From positions 6,354,501 to 6,418,500 of the forward strand of contig NZ_CP114904.1 of the NCBI RefSeq assembly GCF_027497215.1: a stretch of 64,000 nucleotides of DNA. Reading direction: 5' to 3'. Positions 50,777 through 59,037 of this stretch are shown here, piece by piece. A program made the position numbers and the translations under genes. A model generated the notes under the pieces. It saw only the letters and a program-made list of their open reading frames with translations. It searched no databases and was not told where the DNA came from. Each line of letters starts with the position of its first letter. Positions within the stretch are counted from its first letter, which is position 1. The stretch is from Micromonospora sp. WMMD812. GTDB lineage: Bacteria; Actinomycetota; Actinomycetes; Mycobacteriales; Micromonosporaceae.

Positions 50777-51805
50777 ATGCGTATCGGCGTGCTCACCGGC
50801 GGCGGCGACTGCCCAGGTCTCAACGCGGTCATCCGGGCGGTCGTCCGCAAGGGCGTCGCCACTTACGGTCACGAGTTCGTGGGCTTCCGGGACGGCTGGA
50901 AGGGCCCGCTGGAGGGCCTGTCCAAGCCGCTGGGCATCGCCGAGGTCCGCGGCATCCTGCCGCGCGGCGGCACCATCCTCGGCTCGTCCCGGACCAACCC
51001 GTTCAAGATCGAGAATGGCGTCGAGCGGATCAAGGACAACCTCGGCGAGCAGGGCGTGGACGCGTTGATCGCGATCGGCGGCGAGGACACCCTCGGCGTC
51101 GCCACCAAGCTCTACGAGCTGGGCGTCCACGTCATCGGCGTGCCGAAGACAATCGACAACGACCTCGGCGCCACCGACTACACCTTCGGCTTCGACACCG
51201 CCGTCAACATCGCCATGGAGGCGATCGACCGGCTGCACACCACCGCGGAGAGCCACCACCGCACCCTGGTCGTCGAGGTCATGGGCCGGCACGCCGGCTG
51301 GATCGCCCTGCACGCCGGCCTCGCCGGTGGCGCCAACGTGATCCTGCTGCCCGAGCGGGCGTTCGACGTCGAGCAGGTCGCCGGTTACGTCGAGAAGCGC
51401 TTCCAGCACCAGTACGCCCCGATCGTGGTCGTCGCCGAGGGCGCGCAGCCGCTGGCGGGCCAGATGGTCCTGCAGAACCAGGAGCTGGACGCGTTCGGTC
51501 ACGTCCGGCTGGGCGGCATCGGCCAGTGGCTGGCCGAGCAGCTGGAGGCCAAGACCGGCAAGGAGGCCCGCACGGTCGTGCTCGGCCACATCCAGCGCGG
51601 CGGCACCCCGACCGCGTTCGACCGGGTGCTCGCCACGCGGCTCGGCCTGCACGCGATCGACGCGGCGCACGAGGGCGACTGGGGCAAGATGGTCGCGATG
51701 CAGAGCACGGACATCGTCCGGGTGCCGCTGGCCGAGGCCACCCGCGAGCTGAAGACCGTGCCGCTGGAGCGGTACGCCGAGGCCGAGGTCTTCTTCGGTA
51801 GCTGA
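50777..51805 (+). CDS. 6-phosphofructokinase, predicted PPi-dependent type
   Basis: A 342-residue group III phosphofructokinase. The family blocks are LTGGGDCPGLNAVIR, the substrate loop PKTIDNDLGATDYTFGFDTA and VEVMGRHAGWIALHAG. In E. coli PfkA numbering, which coincides with the residue count here, positions 104 and 124 are Asp (GGED) and Lys (VPKT), the pair found in pyrophosphate-dependent enzymes, whereas ATP-PFK has Gly at both. ATG 50777 is preceded by AGGAGG. Activity with PPi is inferred, not shown; ATP use would contradict it. Confidence 0.9.
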   Translation: MRIGVLTGGGDCPGLNAVIRAVVRKGVATYGHEFVGFRDGWKGPLEGLSKPLGIAEVRGILPRGGTILGSSRTNPFKIENGVERIKDNLGEQGVDALIAIGGEDTLGVATKLYELGVHVIGVPKTIDNDLGATDYTFGFDTAVNIAMEAIDRLHTTAESHHRTLVVEVMGRHAGWIALHAGLAGGANVILLPERAFDVEQVAGYVEKRFQHQYAPIVVVAEGAQPLAGQMVLQNQELDAFGHVRLGGIGQWLAEQLEAKTGKEARTVVLGHIQRGGTPTAFDRVLATRLGLHAIDAAHEGDWGKMVAMQSTDIVRVPLAEATRELKTVPLERYAEAEVFFGS

Positions 51806-51815
51806 TCGACCGCCA

Positions 51816-51853
51816 CGGCGTCGCGGCCGGCCGCAGAGCCCGCCGCGACGCCG
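51816..51853 (+). terminator. Hairpin between pfk and proC
   Basis: CGGCGTCGCGGC pairs with GCCGCGACGCCG around a 14-nt loop, 10 nt after the pfk stop. Confidence 0.7.
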
Positions 51854-51881
51854 GGCACGGCGAGGAGGGGGTACGGCGGGG

Positions 51882-52700
51882 ATGTCGTCCGGGGTGCACA
51901 CCGTCGCGGTGATCGGCGCCGGCAAGATCGGTGAGCTGATGCTCTCCGGCCTGCTGCGCTCCGGCTGGCCGGCGGACCGGCTGCTGGCCACCGCCCGCCG
52001 GCAGGCCCGGGCCGAGGAGCTGGCCACCCGCTACGGCGTCCGGGTGGTGGACAACCTGGCCGCGGTCGACGAGGCCGAGGTGCTGGCCGTCGCGGTGAAG
52101 CCGCAGGACGCGGCCGTGCTGCTCGACGAGATCGGCCCCAAGGTGCCCGCCGACAAGCTGGTGATCTCGCTCTGCGCCGGCCTGCCCACCAGCTTCTTCA
52201 ACCGCCGGCTGCCCGAGGGCACCCCGGTGGTCCGGGTGATGACCAACACCCCGGCGCTGGTCGACGAGGCGATGACCGCCATCTCGGCCGGCGCCCACGC
52301 CACCGGGGCGCACCTGGCCCTCGCGGAGGAGATGTTCAAGCCGCTCGGGGTGACCATTCGGGTGCCCGAGTCGCAGCAGGACGCGGTGACCGCGCTCTCC
52401 GGCTCCGGGCCGGCGTACTTCTATCTCCTGGTCGAGGCGATGATCGACGCCGGCATCCTGCTCGGGCTGCCCCGGCAGGTGGCGCACGAGCTGATCGTGC
52501 AGACCGCGATCGGCTCGGCGGTGATGCTGCGCGACTCCGGCGAGCACCCGGTGAAGCTGCGCGAGGCGGTCACCTCGCCCGCCGGCACCACCATCTCCGC
52601 CGTCCGCGAGCTGGAGAAGCACGGCGTACGGGCGGCGCTGCTCGCCGCGCTCGAGGCGGCCCGGGACCGGGCTCGGGAGTTGGCCGCCCAGAGCGGCTGA
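51882..52700 (+). CDS. proC: Pyrroline-5-carboxylate reductase
   Basis: Final step of proline synthesis: NAD(P)H reduction of pyrroline-5-carboxylate. The 272 residues open with the Rossmann motif VAVIGAGKIGELMLSGLL and contain VAVKPQDAAVLLDEIG, VRVMTNTPALV and the active-site region ALSGSGPAYFYLLVEAMIDA, plus SPAGTTISAVRELE. The P5CR fold is complete. ATG 51882 follows GGAGGGGG. It shares the region with pfk but a hairpin separates them. Confidence 0.97.
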   Translation: MSSGVHTVAVIGAGKIGELMLSGLLRSGWPADRLLATARRQARAEELATRYGVRVVDNLAAVDEAEVLAVAVKPQDAAVLLDEIGPKVPADKLVISLCAGLPTSFFNRRLPEGTPVVRVMTNTPALVDEAMTAISAGAHATGAHLALAEEMFKPLGVTIRVPESQQDAVTALSGSGPAYFYLLVEAMIDAGILLGLPRQVAHELIVQTAIGSAVMLRDSGEHPVKLREAVTSPAGTTISAVRELEKHGVRAALLAALEAARDRARELAAQSG

Positions 52701-52706
52701 CGTCGG

Positions 52707-53318
52707 TCAGCCCGGCTGCATCGCCAGGTCGTCGACCCGGCGCCGCAGGGGCTCGGCGAGCGGAGGGCGATCGACGGTCGGTTGCGCGGGCACCCGGGCG
52801 AACCGCGTCCAGGCGGAGATGACCTGCGCGGCGGCGTGCCACGGCGCCGGGTCGTCGACGGCCGGGTCGGTGGGTCGGGTGACCGTCACGCCCCAGTGCC
52901 GCAGCCGCTCCAGGTTCTCCAGGAAGGCGGGGTGCCGGGCGAGCGTCGGGTCCGGCGCCGGCACGGCGACCACCGGCAGGCCGACGGCGGTCGCCTCGTT
53001 GAGCAGCCGCAGGGCCAGGTTGTCGTTGAGCCCGTACGCCCACTTGTTGACCAGGTCGAAGCTCGCCGGCGCGACGGCGTAGGCCTCGGCCGGCGGCAGC
53101 GGGTGCAGCGTTTCGGCCTGCTCGTCCTCGCGGATCGGATGGTCGGTGAGGGCGGTCAGGGCGTCCCGGTCGATCACCTCGACCGCGTCCGGGGTGGTGA
53201 CGACGTGGACCTCCCAGCTCAACTCCTGGCAGGCCGCGATGAAGGGTGTGAGCTCGGCGGCCGGTTCGGTGCCGCAGACGACGAGGTGCAGGACAGGAGA
53301 TCGTGACTTCCCGGGCAT
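52707..53318 (-). CDS. Flavoprotein (UbiX/PPC decarboxylase-like fold)
   Basis: A 203-residue flavoprotein-family protein: PVLHLVVCGTEPAAELTPFI (N-terminal Rossmann strand and phosphate turn), VTTPDAVEVIDRDALTAL and PASFDLVNKWAYGLNDNLAL, with a flavin-binding NKW(A/S)xG-type segment. The C-terminal VDRPPLAEPLRRRVDDL tail is extra. ATG 53318 is used. It is convergent with proC, 6 nt apart. The closest relatives I can recall are flavin-dependent decarboxylases, but the reaction cannot be assigned. Confidence 0.8.
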   Translation of the reverse strand: MPGKSRSPVLHLVVCGTEPAAELTPFIAACQELSWEVHVVTTPDAVEVIDRDALTALTDHPIREDEQAETLHPLPPAEAYAVAPASFDLVNKWAYGLNDNLALRLLNEATAVGLPVVAVPAPDPTLARHPAFLENLERLRHWGVTVTRPTDPAVDDPAPWHAAAQVISAWTRFARVPAQPTVDRPPLAEPLRRRVDDLAMQPG

Positions 53319-53453
53319 GGCGGCTCCTATCGCAGGTCCCGCAGCCGAGGGTATCGACGCCGGCCGGGACGCGAGCCGTTTTCCGGGCAACCGGCCGGAC
53401 AGCGGCGACCCGCCACCCGTCGGCTGAGTGGCGACTCAGCCGAACGTCCGTCC

Positions 53454-54746
53454 CTAGTAGAGCAGGTGCGGCCGGCGGCGCCGCTCGAACGCCGCCAACT
53501 CCCCGGCCCAGGCGCCGACCACGTCGTCCACCTCGGCGCCCGCGTCGATCATCGTGCGCAGCCGGGTCGAGCCGGTCAGCTTGTCCACCCAGTACGGTCG
53601 AACGGCGTCCCAGGAGTCCTGGCGCCACGCGAAGGCCGGGTAGCGGTGCGCCTCGACCAGCATCGCGACCGCCGTGCGGATCGGGTCGTACGCCGCCCGG
53701 TCCACCACCTTCACCTCGACCCCGGCGCAGAGCTTGTTGAGCAGCGCCGGTTTCTGCCCGGCGGAGGTGGGCGTGAAGTACGCCTCCCGGAACTCGACGC
53801 CCGGCAGGTCACGGGCGTTGAGCCGGTCGGACCAGTGGTAGTCGAAGTCCTCGGCCAGGCCGCCGATCAGCTCGAACGGCCGGCACGTGCCCCGGCCCTC
53901 GGTCATCGAGGCGACACCTTCGAACAGGCCGGTGCCGGGATAGACCAGCGCGGTGTCCGGCGTGGGCATGTTCGGGCTGGGCATCACCCAGGGCAGGTCG
54001 GTGTCGGCGGCCAGCAGGTCGCGCCTCCAGTGTCGACACTTCACGACGTGCAGGTCGACCGGGCCGCCGACCTCGGCGGGGAGGAACTCGGCGTTGAAGT
54101 ACCGGGCCAGCTCACCCACGGTCATGCCGTGCTGCTGGACGATCTCCTTGAGCCCCACGCCGGAGGTGTAGGCGGCGGTCATCATCGGCCCGCGGGCCCG
54201 CCCGCCGATCGGGTTCGGCCGGTCCAGCACGACGTACCGCTTGCCGGTCCGGGCGGCGGCGGCCATCGAGGTGTACATGGTCCAGATGTAGGTGTAGAAC
54301 CGGGCGCCCACGTCCTGGATGTCGAAGACCACCGTGTCCACGCCCGCCTGGGCGAACATGCTCTCCCACTTGGCCTGCGAGGCGCCGTACGCGTCGTAGA
54401 CGGTGATCCCGGTTCGCGCGTCCACGCCGGTGCCCTCGCTGCCGCCGGCCTGGGCGGAGCCGCGGAAACCGTGCTCGGGGCCGAACGCCGCGACGAGCCG
54501 CACCGCGCCGGAGGCGTGCATGAGGTCGACCAGGTGCCGGTACGCCGGATCCACGCCGGTGGGATTGGAGATGACCCCGACCCGCTGCCCGGCGAGCTCC
54601 GCGAACCCGGAGCGCACGAGCACGTCGAGGCCGGTCTCCACCCGGCGGATCCCGGGCTGCGCCGCGCCGGGCGTTCCGGGTGCCGCGGCCGCGAGCGTGC
54701 CCGCCGTCACCGCACCCGCACCGGCCAGGAATCGTCTGCGCTCCAC
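53454..54746 (-). CDS. namZ: Exo-beta-N-acetylmuramidase NamZ (DUF1343)
   Basis: A 430-residue exported protein. A twin-arginine-type start VERRRFLAGAGAVTAG indicates Tat export. DUF1343 features include GFAELAGQRVGVISNPTGVD, AAFGPEHGFRG, VVFDIQDVGARFYTYIWTM, VVLDRPNPIGG and MPSPNMPTPDTALVYPG. NamZ enzymes remove terminal MurNAc from peptidoglycan fragments in cell-wall recycling (established for the family). GTG 54746 has GGGAGG 6 nt upstream. Its promoter region carries TTAGCTACA direct repeats. Confidence 0.92.
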   Translation of the reverse strand: MERRRFLAGAGAVTAGTLAAAAPGTPGAAQPGIRRVETGLDVLVRSGFAELAGQRVGVISNPTGVDPAYRHLVDLMHASGAVRLVAAFGPEHGFRGSAQAGGSEGTGVDARTGITVYDAYGASQAKWESMFAQAGVDTVVFDIQDVGARFYTYIWTMYTSMAAAARTGKRYVVLDRPNPIGGRARGPMMTAAYTSGVGLKEIVQQHGMTVGELARYFNAEFLPAEVGGPVDLHVVKCRHWRRDLLAADTDLPWVMPSPNMPTPDTALVYPGTGLFEGVASMTEGRGTCRPFELIGGLAEDFDYHWSDRLNARDLPGVEFREAYFTPTSAGQKPALLNKLCAGVEVKVVDRAAYDPIRTAVAMLVEAHRYPAFAWRQDSWDAVRPYWVDKLTGSTRLRTMIDAGAEVDDVVGAWAGELAAFERRRRPHLLY

Positions 54747-54780
54747 GGTCGACCTCCCGTCGCTTCGGTTGACCTGAAAC

Positions 54781-54820
54781 TTAGCTACAGCTCGATGTTC
54801 GGTCAAGGAAGGTTAGCTAC
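54781..54820. promoter_or_regulatory. Direct repeat TTAGCTACA in the namZ/DUF2203 intergenic region
   Basis: TTAGCTACA at 54781-54789 and again at 54812-54820, 31 bp apart, that is about three helical turns. Lies 35-75 bp upstream of the namZ start. Likely operator or activator site; no regulator gene is adjacent. Confidence 0.4.
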
Positions 54821-54855
54821 ATCGGTCGGGGTACCCCGCCGGGCGGCGGGACGGC

Positions 54856-54861
54856 CATACT
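54856..54861 (+). promoter_or_regulatory. Putative -10 (CATACT), leaderless start for DUF2203 gene
   Basis: CATACT ends 6 nt before the GTG at 54868, with no ribosome binding site. Confidence 0.45.
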
Positions 54862-54867
54862 GGCCCG

Positions 54868-55218
54868 GTGTTCACACTCGCCCAGGCCCGGCACCTGGTG
54901 GTCACGCTGCGCCCGCGCGTCGACGAGCTGATCCGACTGCGCGCCGACCTCGCCGAGCTGCGCGCCGACCTGGCCGAGCACGGCGCGAGCCCGCTCGGCG
55001 GCCGGGCCGAGGTCAAGGGGCTGGAGGCTCGGCTGCACGCCGTCGTCGACGAGCTGCATCAGCACGACATCCAGATCAAGGGCGTCGCCCCGGTGCTGCT
55101 CGACTTCCCCGGCGACCGGGACGGCCGGCCGGTGCTCTGGTGCTGGCTGGAGGGGGACTCGGACGTGCGGTGGTACCACCGGGTGGACTGCGGCTTCGCC
55201 GGCCGCCGGCCGGTGTGA
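54868..55218 (+). CDS. DUF2203 family protein
   Basis: A 116-residue protein. The start FTLAQARHLVVTLRPRVDEL, the IQIKGVAPVLLDFPGDRDG core and WCWLEGDSDVRWYHRVDCG are typical of DUF2203. It is a small all-alpha/beta soluble protein of unknown function, often near cell-wall or Fe-S genes. GTG 54868 is judged leaderless. Its stop overlaps the next gene's GTG as GTGA, so it is translationally coupled to the membrane protein. Confidence 0.88.
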   Translation: MFTLAQARHLVVTLRPRVDELIRLRADLAELRADLAEHGASPLGGRAEVKGLEARLHAVVDELHQHDIQIKGVAPVLLDFPGDRDGRPVLWCWLEGDSDVRWYHRVDCGFAGRRPV

Positions 55219-56531
55219 CGAGCCGGCGGCTCCGCGCCCTGACCCGGGACCTGCTGCCGTACCCCGGTCGGGTCCTCGGCGTCGCGGGCGCCGCGCTGCT
55301 GCTCACCCTGCCGGCCCTGGACGCGAACCGGTACGAGGGCTGGCGGGCGGACCTGCGGACGATGACCCTCGCGTCGGTGGTGGTCGCGTCGGTCGGCGCG
55401 CTCCTGCTCGCGGCCCGCTACGCCGCCCGTCCGGCGGCCGCGCCGCCGCGCTTTCCGGTCCGGCTCGCGGTGGCGCTGGTCGGCGCCGCGCTGCTCGCTG
55501 CCGCCTACCTGGCCGCGGCACAGCTGCTGTTCCGGCTGGTCGTGCCGGTGGAGGTCGAGAGTCCGCTGCGCGGCCTGCCGGTGCGGGGCCTGGTGCTGGC
55601 GGTGCTGGCCGCGGCGGTCGGGGTCGCCGTCGGCGCGCTGTGGCGGCGCCCGGTGGCCCTGGTGACGCTGGGTGTGCTGCTGGTCGGGGTGGAGCTGGCG
55701 GTGCCGTCCGGCATCGGGCCGCTGTCGGCCGTCCGGTTCTGGCTCCTCGGCGTGGGACAGCCGCACGACGTGCCCGGCTGCGTGAGCCCGTTCCCGTCGG
55801 AGTGCGTGACGTGGACCTACCGGCACTGGCCGTCGGGCCTCGCCCTGGTCGGCACGGCGCTCGTGGCGGTGCTGGTGGCCACGGTGCTGGCCAGCCGCGC
55901 GCCGGCGGACGACATCGGCCCCCTCGCCGACACCCGTCGGCCGGAGGGGCCGAGGCCGCGGGCCGCGCCGGGTCGGACCCGGTACGCCCTCGCGGCCGCG
56001 CTCGTCGTGGCCGGCTTCGTGCTGACCCCGACGCTGGTCGGGACCGGCGCGCGGCACGCGACCAGCGACGTCGCCACGGGGATCGGGAGCGGCGCCCCGA
56101 TCGGGTCGCCGGCGGAGGTGCCGGTGGCGCTGCCCGGTCGGCTGGCCGTCTTCGCCGTCGGGCTGGTCGAGGTCCGCGACTGCCACGCCCGGTCGGCGGA
56201 CGGCACGCGGGTGGGCCTCTCCCCGGTGCTCGGCACCGTGCGCTACGGCGACGGCGTCAGCTACCGGTGGATCGGCAACCTCCGGCTGCCCGCGCCGGGC
56301 CGGTGGACGGTCACCTGCGTCGGCGAGCAGGGGGAGTACCTGGTGGCCGGCCCGCCCCGGGTCGAGGGGCTGGTCGGCCGGCTGGTGGAGGCGCCCCGCC
56401 CGGTGGGCTGGCTGCTCGGCGTGCTGCCGGGCCTGCTGGTCGCCGCGCACGCCGCGTACGCCGGGCGCCGGCACGGACAGCCGGGCCCGCCGCGCCCGAC
56501 GGCCGGGCGCGGGGCCGACCAGGGCGGTTGA
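55215..56531 (+). CDS. Polytopic membrane protein of unknown function
   Basis: A 438-residue protein with about seven or eight hydrophobic helices (near 22-37, 50-72, 85-108, 122-140, 145-160, 210-235, 258-276, 392-412). The segment between the later helices (about 290-390) contains VEVRDCHARSADG, VSYRWIGNLRLPAPGRWTV and CVGEQGEYLVAGPP, an extracytoplasmic domain with a possible Cys pair. GTG 55215 overlaps the DUF2203 stop. I recognise no family; convergent sortase gene follows after 10 nt. Confidence 0.7.
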   Translation: MTSRRLRALTRDLLPYPGRVLGVAGAALLLTLPALDANRYEGWRADLRTMTLASVVVASVGALLLAARYAARPAAAPPRFPVRLAVALVGAALLAAAYLAAAQLLFRLVVPVEVESPLRGLPVRGLVLAVLAAAVGVAVGALWRRPVALVTLGVLLVGVELAVPSGIGPLSAVRFWLLGVGQPHDVPGCVSPFPSECVTWTYRHWPSGLALVGTALVAVLVATVLASRAPADDIGPLADTRRPEGPRPRAAPGRTRYALAAALVVAGFVLTPTLVGTGARHATSDVATGIGSGAPIGSPAEVPVALPGRLAVFAVGLVEVRDCHARSADGTRVGLSPVLGTVRYGDGVSYRWIGNLRLPAPGRWTVTCVGEQGEYLVAGPPRVEGLVGRLVEAPRPVGWLLGVLPGLLVAAHAAYAGRRHGQPGPPRPTAGRGADQGG

Positions 56532-56541
56532 CGACCGGGCG

Positions 56542-57204
56542 TCAACCGGCGGGATCGGCGACGGCGAAGACCACCACGTTGTCCGTGTAGTGCCCGCGAC
56601 GTCGGTCGAAGTCACCGCCGCAGGTGACGAGGCGCAGCTCCGGGCCGGGCGTCGGGCCGTACACGGCGGCGGTCGGGAACGCGTCCTTGCGGGTGCGCAG
56701 GGAGCCGGTCACCCGGAACGGCACCCGCTGACCGCCACGCCACACCTCGACCGCGTCGCCCGGACGCAGCTCGCCGAGCCGGGCGAAGACGGCCGGCCCG
56801 CGCCGGGAGTCGAGGTGCCCGGCGAGCACGGCCGGACCGGTGTCGCCGGGGGCCGGACCGCCGCCGTACCAGCCGACGACGCCGAAGTCGGCCGGCGGCA
56901 CCAGGGCGCCGTCGCGATCCAGCCCGAGGACGGTCAGCCGGGTGTCGACGTCGATCCGCGGGACGCGTACCCGGGTGGGCGCTCCCCGCGGTGCGGAGCG
57001 TGCCGGTGGCGACGCCGTGGTCGACGGGCAGCCGTCGGCGCACCCGGGCCGCCAGGTGGCGGCCGGCGGGGCCGGGGCCGTGGTGGCCAGCCCGACCCCG
57101 GTCCCGGCCGTCAGGCAGAGCGCCGCGCCGAACGCGACCAGCGCGGCGGCCGGCGGCCGGCGGTTCCGGTGCCGCCGGATCGCCGGGCCGCGCGGCGGGG
57201 TCAC
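56542..57204 (-). CDS. Class F sortase
   Basis: A 220-residue sortase with an N-terminal signal anchor (about 18-40). Catalytic residues are seen as His in LAGHLDSRRG, Cys in LRLVTCGGDFD and Arg in RRGHYTDNVVV. Class F sortases of actinobacteria attach proteins with LPXTG-type signals to peptidoglycan. GTG 57204 overlaps the DUF4397 stop (GTGA), so sortase translation follows it. The coupled DUF4397 protein is the likely partner, though it lacks an evident LPXTG motif. Confidence 0.9.
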   Translation of the reverse strand: MTPPRGPAIRRHRNRRPPAAALVAFGAALCLTAGTGVGLATTAPAPPAATWRPGCADGCPSTTASPPARSAPRGAPTRVRVPRIDVDTRLTVLGLDRDGALVPPADFGVVGWYGGGPAPGDTGPAVLAGHLDSRRGPAVFARLGELRPGDAVEVWRGGQRVPFRVTGSLRTRKDAFPTAAVYGPTPGPELRLVTCGGDFDRRRGHYTDNVVVFAVADPAG

Positions 57205-58055
57205 CAGGCGGTACGCCGCCGGCGCAGCAGCAGCGCCAGCCCGGAGGCCAGGGCGAGCACGGCCAGCCCGCCGGCGATCAGCGGGTACGCGCCGCGCCCG
57301 CTCCCGGCGCTGCCACCGGCGCCGGTGTCCACGCCGCCGGCCGGCACCACCGTGCCGCCCTCGGCGTCCCGCCGCAGCTCGGTGGTGAGGCCACCCTGCT
57401 TCGCGTCCAGCACGAGCAGCGAGTAGACGGCTCCGCCGGTCAGCCGCACCTCGGTCTGGGTGGTCGGGCCGCCGCTGCCGGACAGCCGTAGCCGCCACTG
57501 GCCGGGCTCGACGAGCTGGTAGTCGGTGGTGGTGGCGAAGTGGACGCCGTTGGCGATGGTCGGCCCGTCGGCGGCGGCCACGTCGAGCACCGGCGCGCGC
57601 ACCGACGCCTGCACGACGCGGACCTTGGCCTGTCCGCCCCGGGGAGTGCTCAGATCGTCGCGGAGCACCCGCAGCCCCAGGTCGGCGTACCGCCCCACCC
57701 CGGCCACCGTGTACGCCTCGCCGCTGGTCACCGCGACCTCGGTGGTGAGCACCGGCGGGCCGCTGGCCGCGGCGCCCGCCTCGCGCATCGCCACCGCGTA
57801 GCGGCCGGGGGGCAGCGGAAGGTAGTCGGAGACCACCCCGTAGCCGACGCCCGGGAAGACCTGCGGCTCGGCCGCGTCGGGGGCGGCCAGGTAGACGTCG
57901 ACGCTCGGCGTGTCGGGGGAGAGGTGGGCGAGCCGGACGTAGCCGACGGTCGCCGCGGCGGCCGGCGCGGCCGTGGTGGTCACCAGCCCGGCGCCGAGCA
58001 GGAGCGCGGCGGCTCCGGCGAGCAGACGGCGCGGCGCGGTGCGGAACAGGTGCAT
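57201..58055 (-). CDS. DUF4397 secreted, membrane-anchored protein
   Basis: A 284-residue surface protein. A signal peptide (1-36) is followed by a two-repeat DUF4397 beta-sandwich region (about 38-210: GYVRLAHLSPDTPSVDVYLA and VRVVQASVRAPVLDVAAAD). A Gly/Ser-rich linker follows, then a C-terminal hydrophobic helix and RRRR stop-transfer tail, the layout of a cell-wall sorting signal, but with no clear LPXTG before the helix. ATG 58055 has GGAGG upstream. It is co-transcribed with sortase F. Confidence 0.88.
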   Translation of the reverse strand: MHLFRTAPRRLLAGAAALLLGAGLVTTTAAPAAAATVGYVRLAHLSPDTPSVDVYLAAPDAAEPQVFPGVGYGVVSDYLPLPPGRYAVAMREAGAAASGPPVLTTEVAVTSGEAYTVAGVGRYADLGLRVLRDDLSTPRGGQAKVRVVQASVRAPVLDVAAADGPTIANGVHFATTTDYQLVEPGQWRLRLSGSGGPTTQTEVRLTGGAVYSLLVLDAKQGGLTTELRRDAEGGTVVPAGGVDTGAGGSAGSGRGAYPLIAGGLAVLALASGLALLLRRRRTAW

Positions 58056-58356
58056 GTCGCCTCCGGGATCCGGTCTTCGGGGTCCGTCCACGGCAGAGCG
58101 TCCCGTGAACAGGACTCGGATGCAACTGTCACCGACCTGACACGCCGAGGACTCACCGTGCCACGGTCCGTGTCGAGAGGGGGAGCGTCCGTCGCTCCGG
58201 CGGCGATTGTCGGCCACCCGGATTTCCATGAAGGATCTTTCCACACCGCCGCCGGCCAGTCCGGTGGCTACTACCCGGTGTTCCGCAACGCGGCCGGCTG
58301 ACCGACGTCCCGCGGGGCGTTCCCGGTCCCGGTGCGCCCCGCGGGTCCGCCGCCGG
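58056..58356. other. Gap with a possible short ORF ending at 58301
   Basis: A 301-bp gap between the DUF4397 and NADP-oxidoreductase genes. From GTG 58158 an open frame runs to TGA 58301 (47 codons) and ends in HTAAGQSGGYYPVFRNAAG. Codons in the last third have the high third-position GC of a real gene, but no ribosome binding site is visible. It may be a small peptide gene or a gene remnant. Confidence 0.25.
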
Positions 58357-59037
58357 TCAGGTCGGCGAGCCGGCGGCGTCGAGCGCCGCCCGCACCCGGT
58401 CGCTGCCCGCGGGCGCCGCCCGCTCCCAGTCGTCCGGAACGGCCCGGTAGATGACCCCGTACGCCGGTGTGCCGGGCTGGTACCGCCAGCCCTCGGCGAG
58501 CCGGCCGGCGTCCACCGCGTCGAAGCCGATCCGGTCCAGGAAGTCCTCGGCGGTCGCCCTGGCGTCCGGGTCGTCGCCGGCGATCGGCAGGGCGCTCCGG
58601 TCGGCCTCGCCGACCGGTCGGGGAAGGGTCGCCAGGTGCCGGAAGTTGATGTTGTTGAAGACCTTCACCACCCGCGCCGCCGAGAGGTGCCGCTGGAGCA
58701 GTTCGCTGCTGGTGGCGGCGCCCGAGTCCAGCTCGGCGATGGTCCCGTCGCGCTGCGGGTAGTAGTTGTTGGTGTCCAGCACGACCTTGCCGGCCAGGGG
58801 CTCCGCGGGCAGGTCCCGGTACGCCTTGAGCGGCACGCTCACGACCACCAGGTCACCCGCCTCGGCCGCCTCCCGGACGGTCCCGGCGCGGGCCCGGGGG
58901 CCCAGCTCCTCGACCAGGTCGCGGAGCGTCTCCGGGCCGCGCGAGTTGCTGAGCACCACGTCGTAGCCGGCGGCCACCGCCAGCCGGGCCAGGGTGCCGC
59001 CGATGTTGCCGCTGCCGATCAGTCCCAGCGTCGTCAT
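58357..59037 (-). CDS. NADPH-dependent F420 reductase-like oxidoreductase
   Basis: A 226-residue Rossmann protein of the F420_oxidored family. The dinucleotide motif is TLGLIGSGNIGGTLARL, followed by the NADP-type pocket VVLSNSRGPE, and VVSVPLKAYRDLPAE, VLDTNNYYPQRDG and VKVFNNINFRHL match F420:NADP reductase-like proteins. ATG 59037 is preferred; TTG 59049 is a possible earlier start. The reduced cofactor is not shown by sequence. It lies alone between gaps of about 300 and 400 bp. Confidence 0.88.
   Translation of the reverse strand: MTTLGLIGSGNIGGTLARLAVAAGYDVVLSNSRGPETLRDLVEELGPRARAGTVREAAEAGDLVVVSVPLKAYRDLPAEPLAGKVVLDTNNYYPQRDGTIAELDSGAATSSELLQRHLSAARVVKVFNNINFRHLATLPRPVGEADRSALPIAGDDPDARATAEDFLDRIGFDAVDAGRLAEGWRYQPGTPAYGVIYRAVPDDWERAAPAGSDRVRAALDAAGSPT

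Noticed and set aside
53466..56531. A 1021-codon plus-strand frame spanning namZ and DUF2203
   Set aside because: Only its last 438 codons form the real membrane protein; the rest is antisense to namZ.
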